Shown piece by piece: positions 21,268 through 32,014 of a stretch of DNA of 64,000 bases. The stretch lies in contig NC_074725.1 of NCBI RefSeq assembly GCF_947242115.1, positions 20,919,398 through 20,983,397 on the forward strand, in the 5' to 3' direction. A program made the position numbers and the translations under genes. Origin of the DNA: Biomphalaria glabrata. Lineage: Eukaryota > Mollusca > Gastropoda > Planorbidae. Position 1 is the stretch's first letter. Each line of letters opens with the position of its first letter. The notes beneath the pieces were generated by a model that worked only from the letters and a program-made list of their open reading frames with translations, did not search any database and was not told where the DNA came from.

Positions 21268-21287
21268 GTTGTAAACTTGATTACTTG

Positions 21288-21289
21288 CT
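21288..21289 (-). promoter_or_regulatory. Candidate 3' splice site upstream of cluster gene 2
   Basis: On the minus strand 'gtctttgtttcag' ends 20 nt before the ATG, which fits an intron in the 5' UTR as in the other cluster genes. Confidence 0.5.
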
Positions 21290-21670
21290 GAAACAAAGAC
21301 GGGAGTTTGTGAATGAAATTTTTAAGTGTACTCTATGAAAAGAAAATGTTGCCAATCTCTAGTCAAACTCTGTAGAACTTGTGGTTTGTTTCCACTGTAG
21401 TCAGAATGTTCTTGTTCTCAAAGAGCTGAAATATAGTTTTAAAAATATTTATGTAAGTGTGTTGGGATAACATTTATAAAGAAATGGATATAATGTCAGA
21501 CAGGGAAAAGCAAAAATGTCGGCGACACCAATGAATAAAAAGTCAGTGAACAAGACAGACAGACAAGGAGAGACAGGGTACAAAGGTCTACATTACAAGA
21601 ATTATAATTTTCTGTTATTTATATTATTCCCCTAACAGCTATTTACCAAAGATTTATAGGTTAAATTGAA
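21290..21670. other. Upstream region of cluster gene 2
   Basis: Presumed 5'-UTR intron or promoter DNA; no TATA box that I would rely on, and no repeat recognised. Confidence 0.35.
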
Positions 21671-21674
21671 GCGG

Positions 21675-21885
21675 CCTTAATCAAGAGGTAAAAAAAGAAA
21701 GCTGCCCTGTCCGCTAGCTCTGAATCAGAGCCATACACATGTACTAATTGTGGCAGAGTCTGCCGCTCTAGAATTGGCTTGATTAGCCACACCAGATTCT
21801 GCCCCGTCTCAAGATTAAACCAAAACCAGTGACTCATCTGGGCGCATCCATTGCCTTTCGAGATAAAATGAGCCATATATATAGG
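21675..21885 (+). mobile_element. RTE-like LINE, zinc-finger tail only
   Basis: The plus frame from about 21700 reads KAALSASSESEPYTCTN, then CTNCGRVCRSRIGLISHTRF, C, and a stop after LNQNQ. It is the same C2H2-type tail (CxxCGRxCxSRIGLxSHxRxC) as at 1855 and 10460, on a severely 5'-truncated copy. Confidence 0.7.
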
Positions 21886-21887
21886 TT

Positions 21888-22190
21888 AAATGGGGGCACG
21901 TTGGCTGAGTGGTTAAGCGCTTGGCTTCCGAACCATGGGGTCCTGGGTCTTGGGTTTCTATCTCGGTTAAGACTGGGATTTTGAATTTAGGGATTTTTAA
22001 GGCTCCCCTGAGTCCACCCAGCTCTAATGGGTACCTGACTTTAGTTGGTGAAAGTAAAGACGGTTGATCCATGTGCTGGCCACATGACACTCTTCTCAAA
22101 AACCGTGGGCCACAGAAACAGATAACCTTAACATAATCTGCCTTATAAATTGCAAGGTCTGAAAGGGGAACTTTCCTTTTTTTTATAGGT
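21888..22190 (+). mobile_element. SINE family I, nearly full length
   Basis: The tRNA-like head 'gttggctgagtggttaagcg' (A box) is followed by 'cttggcttccgaacc' and a degenerate B box. The body carries 'gagtccacccagctctaatg', 'gtgctggccacatgacac' and 'caaggtctgaaaggggaact', then a T-run. It is the best reference copy of the family in the window. Confidence 0.85.
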
Positions 22191-22249
22191 CAAATAATTT
22201 GTTGTCTAATTATTTTATTTTTTTTATCTTCTATTTTATATACTTTACT

Positions 22250-23700
22250 TTTAAGATATGATAATTTTTATTGATCCAATCAAATGGAAATTCAGTTTGA
22301 CTACAATTGACAACCTCAGCGTAACTACTGTAACAATAACATTATAGATGCAAATACGAACAACATTCACACACGAAACACACTCACACTCATAACCAGC
22401 GCTTTATGAATAAGACTTGTATGAACTTCTCGATGATGACAGATGATCTTGTAACACTCTGACCGAAAGTGGGATGAAGGAGTTTTAAATCTTTCTGTTT
22501 TAGTTCTAATGGAAAGGAGACGACCACTTTGTTCAGTGGTTTAATGGGTGAAGGTTATCTTTAAGAATCGTGAGTGTTTTGGAAAGGCATATTTTATGGA
22601 AAAGCTTTTAAAGAGATGGTAGCTGTGTTTGAATGATATACGATGTTTTTTTAAAAATTAGTCTATTTGGTCTAAGTCTTTGTGCAAGAGAAGTATTACC
22701 AAACCAGCAGGGGATGGCAAAGTTAATTAGACTGCTGATGATTGCTGTATAAAAAAGTTTAATTATTGTTTTGTCGATGTTAAACTTCTTTGGCTTCCTA
22801 AGAAAGAAAAGTCGATGGTGAATTTTTGTGTAATGTTTTTGACAGTGTTCACTCCGTTTCAGTTTGTTGTTGATAGTTGTACCTAGGTATTTATAGTCTT
22901 GCACTTGTTCTACGGTTTGGTTATTTATCTGAATTTCTGCAAGATGGCCGCCTTTATGTTTCCTAAAGTCTATTATCATTTCTTTCGTTTTCTGAACATT
23001 TGAAATGAGAAAGTTATCTATACACCATTGTGTAAAAAGTGTTAATTGTTGAACGGTACAGATGTTCGTCTGAATGTCATTTGTGTATATGGTATACAAT
23101 ACTGGTGACAGGACGCACCCCTTCGGCGCTCCAGTGCTAAACTCTCTCGTGCTTGGCACATGGCCGTTCAATTTTACATATTGTGGGCGTTTGATAAAAA
23201 GTTTAGACTCCAAGTTTGTATGTTTTTGCTAACGTTCAGTTCAGAAAGTTTTTGTATCCTGCGATGTGGTTGGATGGGGTGTTGAATGCGGATGAAAAAT
23301 CTACGAATAATACTCTGGCGTAGTGTCTCTGAGTATCAAGATGATGGTATAGACAATTCAGCATGAATAGTATTGCATCTTCTTGACGGTTTGTAAGCGA
23401 ACTGGTGCGGGTCAAGACGTGTTTCGACTTCTTTCAGTAGATGTTTTAAAATCATTTTCTCCAGGCATTTCATTGGAATTGATGTAAGTGTTACGGGACG
23501 TAGGTCGTTGTTGGAAGCAATGATCTTTTTTTCGGGTACTGGAATTATTTCAGATGTCTTCCAAATGGAAGGTATTTTGTGCGTTTGCCAGGACTTGTTG
23601 AATATAGCACAAAAGATATACGCCAGTTGTTCCGCACATAGCTTTATAAGTTTTCTTCTTAATTTGTCGGGTCCCAAAGGTTTTGGCAGTGTTTACTTGT
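22250..23700 (-). mobile_element. L2/Rex1-like LINE (family C), RT deleted for the catalytic motif
   Basis: From high to low coordinates: PKPLGPDKLRRKLIKL, SNNDLRPVTLTSIPMKCLEK, FAYKPSRRC, LFVDFSSAFNT (in another frame, about 23290), GAPKGCVLSPVLYTIYTND, then directly TVQQLTLFTQWCIDN, KTKEMIIDFRKHKG, YKYLGTTIN and a C-terminal region. The segment that should hold F/YADD is missing in frame around 23070, so this copy cannot be catalytic. A frameshift also separates the pieces at about 23214-23336. 22250-22560 is the 3' UTR; its reverse complement matches 47430-47712, which ends in TATCT repeats. Confidence 0.85.
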
Positions 23701-23704
23701 GTTA

Positions 23705-24400
23705 CTTACTTTTCATGGCCAACACAGGAAGCTAGATGTTAATGTTGGGGGTCATTGAATCTCAAACCAGAAATGTTGGGGAGATAGAATTTTTGTATTG
23801 TGTAATCCCTAAGTCACCCTTACACACTCGCCCACACAGCCCCACATAGGGAGTCGATCGTACATATTAAAAGTAAAATTATGTTAAAAACTATTTTTAA
23901 TACGTCACCGAAACAAAACTGATTTTTAAGTTTCCATTTGGTCATTTTTTCTTATAGCCGGCCTGTTCAAATTATTTAAAAATATATAAAAACAACATAT
24001 ACAAAAATAAGTAGAACGGTAAACAAAATAAATTTTAATTCAAGTATGTGACATTTAGTGGTGGCTCCCCCTCCTGTACGTCTGCCCATCCCGATATCGG
24101 GGGGGGGGGGGGGAAGTGTAGGCGATGCTACAATGGGGTTTTCAATAACACTTTAAGTTTGTTTTTTTTATATTTAAAAGTGACAGACGGACAGACAGCA
24201 CACACATAATATCGGCTTCTCCTAAAATAAAAAAGAAGTAAAAAAAAACAACAAAAAAAAAAAAACAACTAGATTTAAGTGAAATAAATTCAGAAAAAAA
24301 AGAATTAAATAATACATAACATATCTAGATCTTTAAATTAACAATTCTTTTTTTAAATGTCTAAAATTTTAGGCAAAGAGACAAAAAAACAACAACAACA
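23705..24400. other. Intergenic with poly-G and A-runs
   Basis: A G-run of about 14 bases at 24101-24114 and A-rich tracts at 24240-24300. No gene seen. Confidence 0.5.
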
Positions 24401-24404
24401 AAAA

Positions 24405-24646
24405 TAAACAAGGTTACAAAGACAGTTTGTGTGGAAACATAAACTCAAAATCGGCCCCCGAAGTGGTCCACCCAGGCAGGCGTCAATATTTTCAGAAAGA
24501 ACACCCAAATAAAATTATATCAAAGACAAATGAGAGATAAGAATGGAGAAAGAAGGTTGACAGATCTTGTGCAGTGCCCCAACGGTCCAGCAGATCAAAG
24601 GATAGGTGCAAGTGAATGCAAAGTTAGATGTGAATCTGGCCTAACT
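24405..24646 (-). repeat. Repeat R1, copy 2 (interrupted by a SINE)
   Basis: Matches 11350-11570 and 26935-27185. Signature blocks are 'cggcccccgaagtggtccac', 'caatattttcagaaagaa' and 'ccccaacggtccagcagatc'. It continues beyond the SINE from 24928 ('gtcttataaatgatgtaatt'), like 27187-27245. Confidence 0.75.
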
Positions 24647-24916
24647 AGTTCCCCTTTCAGACCTTGTGGTCTATAGGGCAGATGATGTAAAGTTCATATG
24701 TTTTTGTGGCCTACTGTTAACGAGGGTGTCATGTAGCCAGCACAACGACCAACCACCTTTACTTTTCCCCAACTAATGTCAGGTACCCATTAGAGCTGGG
24801 TGGACTCAGAGGCGCCCAAGGATTCCGAAGTTGAAAATCCCAGTCTTCACCAGGATTCGAACCCGGGACCCCCGGTTCGGAAGCCAAGCGTTTTACCGCT
24901 CAGCTACCCGCCTCTC
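24647..24916 (-). mobile_element. SINE family I inserted in repeat R1
   Basis: Minus-strand head 'gggtagctgagcggtaaaac', 'cttggcttccgaaccg' and an excellent B box GGGTTCGAATCC. The body is as at 21888. It is bracketed by CTGGCCTAACT (24636-24646) and CTGGCCTTACT (24917-24927), an 11-bp duplication with one mismatch. The uninterrupted R1 copy at 27.17 kb shows the empty site. Confidence 0.85.
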
Positions 24917-25079
24917 CTGGCCTTACTGAAGTCTTATAAATGATGTAATTGTTTTGAAAAGGCTCAATCTCTTATTCGAATGCTAATATAAAAAAAAAGA
25001 AAAAAAAAAAGTGATTTCACAACAAAAATAATTGTGCACGAAAATGAAATTTACAAGATTACTATTCGTTTTAATCTAG

Positions 25080-25330
25080 GTCTAACTTATAATGCATACT
25101 AATTAGCTTTTTCTCTTTAAAAAACTGCTTGCATAACTCATTTTAAAAATTAGATTTTTCGCTTTCAGAAAAAAAAGTAGCCGTTGCATCAGAAATTTGA
25201 ATGGTCTAAAATATTGTGATGTCGGATTTTCAATATTTTTTCTAGTTTACGAGATCTAAACGGGACAGACGGACAGACATTTTGCACAAAACTAATAGCG
25301 TCTTTTCCTCTTTCGGGGGCCGCTAAAAAA
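25080..25330 (+). repeat. Repeat R3, copy 1
   Basis: 'Agtagccgttgcat', 'acgagatct', GACA units, 'cattttgcacaaaactaata' and 'gggggccgctaaaaaa' match 44440-44696 in the same order. The class is unknown and there is no reading frame. Confidence 0.7.
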
Positions 25331-25334
25331 ACAG

Positions 25335-26930
25335 ATTTAAGTCTAGCTGGAGAATCTTCTTTAAAGCCGGTACTATGTTTATTGGCTTTTTAAAAACGTA
25401 TAACGGATAGCTTGTAATTGTATATACATAAATAAAGTAATATTTGGAGAATTTGAAGCAGTATATTTATCTACTTACAGTATGACCTGTAGAACTCTCC
25501 TTTACCCTGGGTCTTACAAACTGTGATTATTGCGTCACGGAGAAATTTTAATAGCGAATAGTCATAAATCTAATCCTTTCCACTATTTATTGCTCCGATC
25601 GCTTGTTTACCGAAACCTGGCATTGTTCTTGTTGAGTTTGAAATCACGAAAGCGATAAATTTGACATCTACGTAAACTGTATGGCCCCATATGCTTACGA
25701 GTGACTAACGAGGCTTGGATCACCCAGTGGACATGACGTCATAAATTGATATCTATATGTGGAATTGCCACTGCAAAGATATCAGCGAGTGATCGTAATA
25801 CATTTTTTTACACCTACAGAGTTGAAACCAATGCTTAGAGACTATCACACCACACAATTCAAAAACAACAACCCATCGGACCACAGTTTTCCAGCCAATC
25901 AGAGAAGATATCGTTATCGTCTGCAAGATTCAAACCATTTCTTTTTTTATCTCGTTCCGTCCCTTTTTTTTTTTTTTTTTTGCTGGATTCTAACTTTGGT
26001 TTGTAGTTTAACTAGGGTTAAAGTTTGTATAGGTCATGAACTTAAAATGATAAACGACAGGGGAGGACTTCTTGGTACTTCGGTATCATATCTTAGTGTA
26101 GATCAAATATCAATATTAAGGTCAATGAAAACTTAAGAATAGTGGCACATTGTTATCGCAAGAGATATGGACTTGATGCAGGATTTACGTTTAAGTTATA
26201 CAAGCTTTAGCTTATTGCCTATCTTAGTTAGCCCCCTCCCACCCCAAAAACAAAAAAAGTTTGTTATGAATAAAATGATTTTAAGTAAGAGATGTATTAT
26301 CTCACTATCTAAATATTTCTTAATTGTGTATGACATTAACCCTCTATGTCAGTGTTTCCAAGCCACATGTGGTTAATTAACTCCTTTGCTTTGCGTCTTC
26401 CTCTTCCTCGTAAGGTTTAGTGTGGAATATCATTTACGAACTTGTAAGAAACGAGTTTAAAATATTCTAAGACGCAAACCTGTAGGGAAAGAGGCGCATT
26501 TTTAAAGACGGCACAAAGAGTCGCCCACTAAAATGTGCATTGTTTATCTCAGTCGAATAGCTTCGAGCCATAATACTTTAAACCAGGCAACATTTCGACA
26601 ATGTAGCATTTCCCTTTTTTTTACCATTTTTCGGTCAGTTAAACGGGAACAACGCCAGCGAGATAGGAGGTTGTGAATGTCCCATTTGTTATTGATGTAA
26701 AGAGGAACTTTTGGGATTATTGCCTCTAAAAGGACGAACGCGTGGAGGAGATAGGTAATAGCTGTAATAAAGTGCTTTGAAAAAAACATCAAATTTCATT
26801 GTATCAAAATGTCTCAATTTGAATAGCGAAGCGAAGAGTATGACCTGTATAAGAAATGGGTCGTCGCTATTTCGAAAAAAAACAAAAAACAACACAAATC
26901 ACCCGGAAGCACTATGTGCGCAAACATTCC
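25335..26930. other. Intergenic, no gene supported
   Basis: Frames here, the longest of 125 codons at 25759-26136, run through T-runs and lack any family signature. Otherwise AT-rich spacer. Confidence 0.45.
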
Positions 26931-26934
26931 CTTA

Positions 26935-27245
26935 ATAAGGTTACAAATACAGTTTGAGTAGAAACATAAATTCAAAATCGGCCCTCGAAGTGTTCCACCC
27001 AGGCAGGTAAAAGGCAAGTTTCAATATTTTCAGAAAGAATATCAGAATGAGATTCCATCAAAGGCAAATGACAGAGAAGAAAGGAGAAAGAAGGTTGACA
27101 GATCTTGTGTGGCGTCCCAACGGTCCAGCAGACCAAGGTAAAGGTGAAAGTGAAGGTCGAGTTAAATGTGAACCTGGCATAACTAATGTCTTATAATGAG
27201 TATCTAATTGATCTAATTGTTTTGTAATGGTTAATCTCTTATTCA
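26935..27245 (-). repeat. Repeat R1, copy 3 (no SINE: empty site)
   Basis: R1 runs without a break across the point (about 27173-27186, 'acctggcataactaatg') where the 24.6 kb copy carries a SINE. Confidence 0.75.
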
Positions 27246-27559
27246 AAGTCTCAAGAACAAAACAATTCAGTAAAAAAAATGCTTTAGTAAAGTGTCCTAT
27301 GTACTGCGTGCTACTGTGCAGATCACGTTATAATATGAAAAAACTACTTATGAATTGTTGTTTTAAATTATATTCCACTTATATACGTATTAAATAGTTT
27401 TTTTCTCTTTACAAATTCTTTTTTTCGTCAATGTAGTAGTTAATATGACAGAACTAACTTAACTTAGCAATACATTCGTAAAAAAAAAAAAAGGCAAAAA
27501 ATCTAAATCCGTTTGCATAAATGGGTTACAAATATGGTAAATAGTCACCTTCCTTACTA

Positions 27560-29330
27560 AATAATAATAATAATAATAATAATAATTTTATTTATAAAGC
27601 GCTGTTAACAAACAAAATGTAGGCTCAAGGCGCTGTAACAACATTACAAACATAAACACAATTGCTAGAATAACAGTTAATCTAAAAAAGTTTTAAACAG
27701 ATAGGTCTTAATGTTCTTCTTAAAAGTGGTATAGCATGTTGTCTGTCTGAGATCAATGGGGAGTGAGTTCCAAACCTTTGGTCCGTGAACTGAAAAAGCA
27801 CGCAGACCGTAGCTTTTGAGGGAGAAACGTGGCACTACTAAAAGCGTTGAGTCCATTTAGCGCAGGGTCCTCTGGGGGACATATGGAGTAATCAGTTCGC
27901 TAAGGTACAAGGGCATCTCATTGTTATATATACACTGATGACAAAGTGTGGCGACCTTGTAATCGATTCTCGCTTTCACGGGAAGCCAATGGAGCGTGCG
28001 CAAGAGCGTAGTAGCAGAATCTTGTCTAGTTTTTTTAAGGACTATTCGAGCGGCGTTGTTCTGTATACGTTGCAGCTTGGCTATTTTGTCATCAGCTATA
28101 CCTGCTAGCACGGCGTTGCAGTAGTCAAGGCGGGAGAGTATGAATGCCACAGCTAGCGTTTTTGTTGACTCCGTTGTTAAATATGGTCGGATCTGGCCTA
28201 ATCTGCGCAGCTGCAGATAAAGACCTTTGCAGAGCTGATTTATGTGTGGGTCGAAAGATAGTGTTGAGTCGAAGAAAACTCCAAGATTCCGCACTACATG
28301 GACAAAAGGAACATGGCAGTTCGTGATAAAGAGAGAATCTGTGCTTTCAACTTTTGAGACATTGTTCCTAGTGCCAATCTTAATTATTTCTGTCTTGTCT
28401 TCGTTCATCTTGAGTTTATTTTCAACCATCCAATCGCTCACCCTTGCAACGGTACTACTGATTTTCTCTGCCAGATGCGACACCTCTGAGGGTACTGATG
28501 AATCGTATAACTGTGAGTCATCGGCAAAGAAATGGTATAAGATGCCGGTTGGCCGTATGACACCGCTGAGTGGATATGTGTACATAGTGAACAGTACTGG
28601 GCCTAGAACTGATCCTTGGGGTACTCCGTACTTCAAAAGTAAGCTTGTTGATTCCGTCCCGCTAACAACGACACTTTGGGTGCGTTCCGTCAGGTAGGAT
28701 CCAAGCCACTTTAGGACGACTCCTGCTAAACCAAAAGTTGCAGAGAATCTGGCCATCATAATTTCATGGTCTAGCGTATCAAAGGCTGCGGACAAGTCCA
28801 GCATAGAAAGAATTGATATGTGGCCTTTGTCGGAATTGTGAAGTAAGTCGTTTAGTACCCTGACCACTGCTGTCTCTGTGCTACGGCACTTCCTATATGC
28901 AGATTGAAATTCTTCCAAGAGACAGTACTGTTCAAGATGAGAAAGAATTTGCACTAACACGATGCGCTCCAAAAGCTTTGACAGGAAGGGAAGATTTGAA
29001 ACCGGGCGATAGTTTTTTAGACATTCCGGGTCAAGACTGGATTTCTTTAATAAGGGCCTGACAAGTGCATGCTTAAATTGCTGTGGTACAATGCCTGAAG
29101 TCAGTGAAGAGTTCACAATGTTGGTAATTGTAGGTACAAGCTCATCTAAACATTCAAGGAGCAAGGAGGTTGGAATGGGATCAAGGTCACATGACTTATT
29201 TGGCATCTTCAAAATAGTACTTTTGACATAATCTTCAGATACACGCTGAAACTCGCAAAAAGGAGTATTTTGAAAAATAGCCTCCTGTGTTTCACGTTGT
29301 TGGAAAAAGTACAGTGAAAATACAATGTAT
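27560..29330 (-). mobile_element. CR1-like LINE (family B), long ORF2 3' half
   Basis: From about 29320 the minus strand is open from FQNTPFCEFQRVSEDYV through SCDLDPIPTSLLLECL, LKNYRPVSNLPFLSKLLERI, EFQSAYRKCRSTETA, LDLSAAFDTLDH, YGVPQGSVLGPVLFTMY, FADDSQLY (catalytic Asp pair intact), NLGVFFDSTLSFDPHINQ and AAFILSRLDYCNA-like sequence to TPYVPQRTLR. A TAA at 27854-27856 then stands where the 40.4 kb copy has TCA; the frame continues open after it to FLD and a natural stop near 27690. The endonuclease half is missing (5' truncation). The 3' UTR ends in an (ATT)n tail (27562-27590 on +), typical of this LINE group. One nonsense change and little other decay suggest a fairly young insertion. 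Confidence 0.88.
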
Positions 29331-29334
29331 ACAA

Positions 29335-29595
29335 ATAGTCCTCACTCCATTTTATAATTATTGCTAATGATTGCATCTGACATTAATGAATAGGGGGCGA
29401 CTAGATACAAGAATTAGATATACAGTGATAAAGTGTTTTGTAAACAAATGTGCAATTTCTTCACCAGATTACAAAAGAACAAGTACTGGTATGTCCTATT
29501 TCATCCTTCGCCCCTCCCACAGTGCCACGGTCCCTTCTTGTACCAACCATGATCTTTCATTTAATATTTACTAATGATTTAGTTTAAGATTAGAG
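29335..29595. other. Intergenic, no gene seen
   Basis: Short AT-rich spacer. Confidence 0.4.
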
Positions 29596-29599
29596 TGTT

Positions 29600-30080
29600 G
29601 CGACATATATACACGGGGTCCAATATCAATAAGTAGCTGATTATACATATTCAACTAATTTTGTGCACAAACTATAATTTCTGTATATGAACCGCCCATC
29701 CCCACTCAAAGTCAAGGGGCTAGGGTGGGAATAGCAGTAGAAGCAGTGGCTTCCCCCCCCCCCTCCCCAGAATCGGCAAAAATAAAATTATATAGATATC
29801 AAACTAAATTTATCGACAAACCATAATTTCTACATAGAAATTGGACCGCCCTCCTTCCCCCTCAAAGGGTAGATGTAGAGGTAATCGCCTCCCCCCTACC
29901 AAATCGGCAAACATAACTGAACGGGGGTGACATTATGTAGAGATTGGTTAAAATATCAATAGGTTGCTTATATCATAAAGATATGTAAAAAAAAAAACTG
30001 ATTATAAAAGAAAAAATTGGACAGCCCACCCCCACTTGGGAGGATGGATTAAATCGCGCCAACCCACCAAATGGGTCATC
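29600..30080 (+). repeat. Degenerate tandem repeat, period about 150-170 bp, about three units
   Basis: Blocks 'aaactataatttctgtatat', 'gaccgccc' plus C-rich 'ccccctc', and 'atcggcaaa' recur around 29670-29770, 29815-29910 and 30000-30060. Units are diverged, with C-runs of 8-11 bases. Confidence 0.55.
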
Positions 30081-30164
30081 ATACATCTGTGATTTCTCTA
30101 CTAAAAATCGCCCCTACCCCAGATTCGCCAGTGCTCTTAGAGTTGCCTGTCTTAAATAAAGTAA

Positions 30165-30260
30165 AGGAGGTTTGTCATTATGCTTGCCACATGGCACCCT
30201 GCTCGTTGGTCAAGGATACGGATGACCAACACCATCTGCCTTATAGTCTGAAATGGAATT
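30165..30260 (+). mobile_element. SINE family I, 3' fragment
   Basis: 'Tgcttgccacatggcaccct' to 'catctgccttatagtctgaa' matches the 3' third of the 21888 SINE. The head is missing. Confidence 0.6.
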
Positions 30261-30349
30261 TTGTTTGTGTTACAGTCAGATTTTTTTTTAATCGAACCAG
30301 TAAAACAAGGGTTAGCAATGACAGGCAATCCTGTCATAATTCTCACTAC

Positions 30350-31595
30350 GTTTAAAAAAAAAAAAAAAAATAATTAAGAAAAAAATAAAAAAAGGAACAC
30401 TAACCGAATTTAGAATGCTACAGAGTCCAATAGTTGCATCCCTTTAATTGCATTAATCTATTGTTATTGTTCATTTATTTGGTGTGGGGGAGGCTGCCAA
30501 TCTTTTAAAAATATTTGCATGTAGTAAGGTTTCAAATCTTTTCCTAGATGTGTTATGTATATCACACACTCGTCTTCAAGCTTAAATGGTACTGGCTAGA
30601 AGTGGGGCTACAAGTAGATTCAAAAAGTCAAGCTGGCTGTACTGAATCTCATGTGTTATTCCCTTCTTTTAACCCGAGTGATGGGAAATACAACTACTGT
30701 CTGTTTGCAGACATTTCATTTTATAATTATCTTTCTAGGTCGTTGAAAGGGTGCCGGAGTCCTTGCATAAATGTTAGTGCATGTCCAGGCCGCAAATGTT
30801 ACATTTTGCATCAGATCAAATTCATATTTCCTCATACTTATGACTTATGACTTTGTATATTTCAAACGGTGAATAAATAAATAAACGTATTTTCTAGGAA
30901 AGATAACAGCGTTTGCATACCACCTTGGCTGTTTTTACAGTGCACAAGGCCCAATAAATATTTTGAAAAGTATATTTTTCTAAACCTTTTTTTTTTTTTT
31001 TTTATAATACAATATTATTGCTAGCTTCAATTAAGTCGGGTAAAAATTTGTAATTTATGAATTACTTCCCCTGGACTGGGCCAAGAACATTCAGCTATGG
31101 AACTGTACATGTTTATAATTATTGATAGAACTTGAATGATGTTACAGATAAGTACAATTAAATAGTAATAAATAGTAATAAAAACTACATACAGGACACA
31201 GCACAGCTTAAATACAAGTTCTTATAATGTGTTGACGCTGAACAAGTAGTTTACCCACGCTGCATATATGATGTATCAAAGTGATGTTCCAATTCTTGTT
31301 ACTAATGTTCTATGAATGGTGTAATGATCCAGTAATTATGATGCCCGTCAGTTTCTGAACATATATTGACTTTGTAATTATTCATGTATTTTTTAAACGG
31401 TACTACTATGGCTGTTGGTAAATTTGTGTTCTAGTCTTTGGATACATCAAGTAGCCGCCGTTATTTAACAGTAGCAGACGGTAGCAGTGCTATTCAGATT
31501 TTATAACAGGAGATACGGAATTGAAAGAAAGCTTTAAAGAGAAACAGTTTGGAGAAAAAGAAAAACAATATATCTCTCATCGGTGGATTTGTGGA
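30350..31595. other. Intergenic, AT-rich
   Basis: A-runs near 30354-30390 and a T-run at 30985-31003. The 100-codon frame at 30548-30850 has no recognisable family. Confidence 0.45.
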
Positions 31596-31599
31596 TTAC

Positions 31600-32010
31600 C
31601 AAGACTAAGACTAAGGCTGCTTTATTGATCCTTATGGAAATTTGTTGCGATTACAAGGACTCTTTTCTCATATAAAGACAACACAACATAAATATTCACA
31701 TAAATAAAACAGACACTACATAAAGAGTTCATTCAGCGACTACTCAGGCATCTTGGTCCTTTTCATGTTTCTTATTCAAAGGGTGGTGTTGATATAGTCT
31801 GACCGAGTGAGGTACGAACAAGTTTTTGTACCGCTCTGTTCATGTCTTGATTGACAGTAGTCGCCCACTTCGATACGACTTGACGTAGTTATATTGCAGC
31901 GGATGGCTGTTGTCTTCCAATATTTTTTTCGATTTTTCTTAGACATATCTGTTCAAAAAGTTCCTTTAAATATGGTAATGTTGTGCGTATAACTTTTGAT
32001 GCCTTGTTAA
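31600..32010 (-). mobile_element. L2/Rex1-like LINE 3' remnant
   Basis: The minus strand reads IGRQQPSAAI, SKWATTVNQDMNRAVQKLV, RTSLGQTISTPP and a 3' UTR with 'ggaaatttgttgcgatta', the usual C-terminus and UTR type of L2/Rex1-group LINEs. It is interrupted by stops and 5'-truncated. Confidence 0.5.
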
Positions 32011-32014
32011 TAAT

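Noticed and set aside
21888-24916. tRNA genes at the A/B-box sequences
   Set aside because: The heads do not fold into a complete cloverleaf by eye, and each is fused to a repeated body; they are SINE promoters.
25759-26136. 125-codon frame
   Set aside because: Runs through poly-T and low-complexity DNA, with no signature and no conserved neighbour.
27857-29212. Whether the 451-codon frame is a host gene
   Set aside because: It is clearly a LINE reverse transcriptase (GVPQGS, FADD, RPVS motifs) with a LINE 3' UTR and (ATT)n tail.
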